Shown piece by piece: positions 25,760 through 27,579 of a stretch of DNA of 27,579 bases. The stretch is from Betaproteobacteria bacterium (lineage in GTDB: Bacteria; Pseudomonadota; Gammaproteobacteria; Burkholderiales; Ga0077523): assembly GCA_016713305.1 (NCBI GenBank), contig JADJPK010000024.1, positions 1 through 27,579 on the forward strand, written 5' to 3'. Numbering within the stretch: the first letter of the stretch is position 1; each line of letters begins with the position of its first letter. Below the pieces are notes generated by a model that saw only the letters and a list, made by a program, of their open reading frames with translations, was not told the origin of the DNA and did not search any database. Position numbers and translations under genes: made by a program.

Positions 25760-26654
25760 ATGTGGTTGCGCGGGTTGCGCGCCTCGACGCTCGACGAAAC
25801 GCTGGCGGCGTTGTACGTCGGCGCCGTCATCGTCGCCGTGCATGCAAGGTTGCACGTCGTATGGCTCTCCAGCGCGGCATTCATAGCGGCGGCAGCTGCC
25901 TATGGATGGATCAAGAGCTATCAGCGGCTGCGGCACGTCAACGACATCCCCACCTCACGGATCGCATCGGCGCCCCAGGGCTTTGTGGAACTTCTCGAAC
26001 CGCCCAGACGCACGAAGACCGTTACCTCCACTCCAAGCTCGGGAACATGCGCTGCGTGTGGTACCGCTATCTGGTGGAGGAACGTAGCGCAACAACAAGT
26101 ACACGCCGATCGACAGCGGATCGAGCGAAGACACGTTTCTGCTTCGCGATGCCACGGGCGACTGCGTGATCGATCCGACGGCGCGACGGTGGTGGCTGTG
26201 CATCGCCGTCAATGGACGAGTTCGCCCTACCGGAAGACCGAATGGTGGATCGCTCCGGGGAGACCTGCTCTATGCGCTGGGCGGGTTCCGCACGCTGCAT
26301 GGCGGGCGATCACGAGGCTTCGACGAGCGAGGAAGTGAGCGAGTTGCTCGCGCAGTGGAAGAAGGACAGACCGGATCTCCTGCGCCGGTTCGACCAGGAT
26401 CGAAACGGCGAGATCGATCTGAAGGAGTGGGAGACTGCCCGCGCCGCAGCGCGTTCGGAAGTACTGCGATCCCAGATGGTGCGGGCCACCCGGCCCGGGG
26501 CTGCATCTCATGCAGACGCCCCAGGACGGGCGTCCCTATCTGCTGAGCGGCAAACCGCCAGAGGCTCTGTCACGCCACCATGCTCTGGACCTGCGGTCAC
26601 TCCGTGGTCATGACGTTGGCAGCCGCAACACTGTCCGGCCTTTCGCTCATGTGA
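25760..26654 (+). CDS. GIDE-domain membrane protein with EF-hand (frameshifted)
   Basis: Membrane protein often found beside lemA. ATG 25760 opens with a hydrophobic N-terminus (DETLAALYVGAVIVAVHARL, then LSSAAFIAAAAAYGW). The GIDE-like core follows across frames: SAPQGFVELL, THEDRYLHSKLGNMRCVWYR, DTFLLRDATGDCVIDP, and KTEWWIAPGDLLYALGGFRT after one indel. A single EF-hand loop, DQDRNGEIDLKEWE, lies near 26395-26435 and should bind calcium. The end is rebuilt as SVVMTLAAATLSGLSLM with TGA 26652, a likely C-terminal helix. Four or more indels. Function unknown; bacterial GIDE proteins lack a RING domain, so ubiquitin ligase activity is not implied. Confidence 0.7.
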
Positions 26655-26689
26655 CGCGGACCCGGCCCGGATGCCGCACCTCCGTACGG

Positions 26690-26710
26690 CGCCGGGCGCA
26701 TCGCCCGGCG
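26690..26710. terminator. GC hairpin between convergent genes
   Basis: CGCCGGGCG and CGCCCGGCG form a perfect 9-bp stem with a CAT loop, midway between the ends of the plus-strand GIDE gene and the minus-strand ankyrin gene. No T-run follows on either strand, so it is only a probable bidirectional stop. Confidence 0.45.
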
Positions 26711-26793
26711 GAGCCGGCCCATCGCCTCAGCACGGCAAGAAGTGCTGCGCCGACCGGCCTCCGTCACCTGCCCTCCACTGCCTTGCCCCTCGA

Positions 26794-27471
26794 TCAGGCC
26801 GCTGCGATCTTTCGTGTCCCAGCTTGCGCGCGATCTGTGCGGCGGTCATGCCACGATCGTCCCGGCTGTCGAGTTCGGCGCCGCGATCCAGCGAACCCTG
26901 ACAGTTTTCTCATCTCCCGAGCCGGCCGCCCACATCAGCGCGGTAAGGTCGTGTTCGTACCGGCGATTCAGCTCGACGCCCTGATCCAGGAGCAGAGCCA
27001 CGGCGGCAGCCCGCCCCGCCCGCCGCGTAAATCATGGCGGACTTGCGCAATTGGTCCTGCGCCTGCGGATCGGCACCCGCATCCAGCAACAGCGTCATGA
27101 CTTCCACATAGCCCGTACGCCGCGGCCATCAATGGCGTGGTCTTGTCCAGTGCCGGAGGTTCACGTCTCCGCCCTTCTCCAGAAGGGTCCGGACCATGGG
27201 ACCGTTGCCCTTCCGCGCGAAGAGCATGAGGGGCGTTTCGCCGTTGCGGTTGCGCGCATTCGGTGCCGCGCCGCGACTCGGCAGCGCAGACGCGCGCCCG
27301 CATCGCCTTTCTTGAAACGGCGAGCAGCTGCGCGTTGAGGTTGTACGCACTGGCGTCGAAGTCCGCATCCCCCATGTTCTGGGCGTGCGCCCCAGGACAT
27401 GACATCGCGGAAATGCCAAACAACAGCAAGAAATTCACGAAGCGGCGAACGATGGAAATAGGAATGGCCAT
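26794..27471 (-). CDS. Exported ankyrin-repeat protein (frameshifted)
   Basis: Periplasmic protein-binding repeat protein. From ATG 27471 a signal peptide (IVRRFVNFLLLFGISAMSCP) ends at AHAQ. The repeats follow in different frames: APNARNRNGETPLMLFARKG, PMVRTLLEKGGDVNLR, KTTPLMAAAYG, VEVMTLLLDAGADPQAQDQL, and LDRGAELDSRDDRGMTAAQI, about four to five ankyrin units. Restoring one A near 26805 gives an ending HEKIAAA and TGA 26794-26796. About 225 residues. An in-frame start at 27528 is possible but would place the signal peptide internally. Confidence 0.78.
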
Positions 27472-27579
27472 GGTGGATGAACGAGAGTTCGCAAGTTGTT
27501 GTACATGCCCGAGGCACTGTTCTAACATTCCTCGGTTTCGCTAGGAAAACTTCTTGAACTTTCTTGCATATGTTCCGAA

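Noticed and set aside
26510..27100. 196-residue plus-strand open frame over the ankyrin gene
   Set aside because: Its first part is the C-terminus of the GIDE gene in a shifted frame; the rest is antisense to ankyrin repeats.

Overview
The window is GC-rich bacterial DNA, most likely from a betaproteobacterium of the Rhodocyclales or a neighbouring order. The evidence is lysC followed by tRNA-Ser(GCT) and tRNA-Arg(ACG), a PEP-CTERM protein, a lemA/GIDE-type gene pair, and the style of the quinol-linked Fe-S/NrfD/cytochrome module. The DNA carries many one-base indels. In most long genes the conserved protein sequence jumps from frame to frame and continues, which looks more like an unpolished draft sequence than gene decay. 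Gene limits below were rebuilt by joining such frames and are marked where this matters.

Layout. (1) Positions 1-3347, minus strand: a redox module of a TAT-exported 4Fe-4S protein, an NrfD-type membrane quinol protein and a multihaem cytochrome c, with a perfect FNR/ANR-type palindrome upstream at 3434-3447, then a partial unknown gene. (2) 3694-6004: an IS21-family element (istA, istB, ~51-bp inverted repeats) that cuts hipA in half; hipB lies behind it. (3) 7533-8092: a parDE toxin-antitoxin pair. (4) 8241-14941, minus strand: a tight operon, in transcription order PEP-CTERM protein, serine-palmitoyltransferase-like PLP enzyme, GNAT acyltransferase, acyl-AMP ligase, acyl carrier protein, fatty acid desaturase. 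(5) 15110-15984: two small exported proteins of unknown function, divergent from (6) a large MalT/SARP-like ATPase regulator at 16238-19429. (7) 19481-23391: remnants of a mntA-hepT pair, a membrane-anchored protein of unknown function broken by one stop codon, an HU-like gene, and an excisionase-like gene plus tyrosine integrase beside a tRNA-Arg. (8) 23438-27471: tRNA-Arg, tRNA-Ser, lysC, lemA, a GIDE/EF-hand membrane protein and an exported ankyrin protein.

The most interesting part is the operon in (4). Its enzymes match the toolkit of bacterial sphingolipid synthesis: an acyl ligase charges a dedicated ACP, the PLP enzyme condenses the acyl chain with an amino acid, the GNAT enzyme N-acylates the base, and a desaturase modifies a chain. 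The unusual features are the desaturase at the end and a PEP-CTERM surface protein as first gene, joined to the PLP enzyme by an ATGA overlap. No 3-ketosphinganine reductase and no exosortase are in the window. The product is therefore an inference; it could be another amino-ketone or N-acyl lipid.
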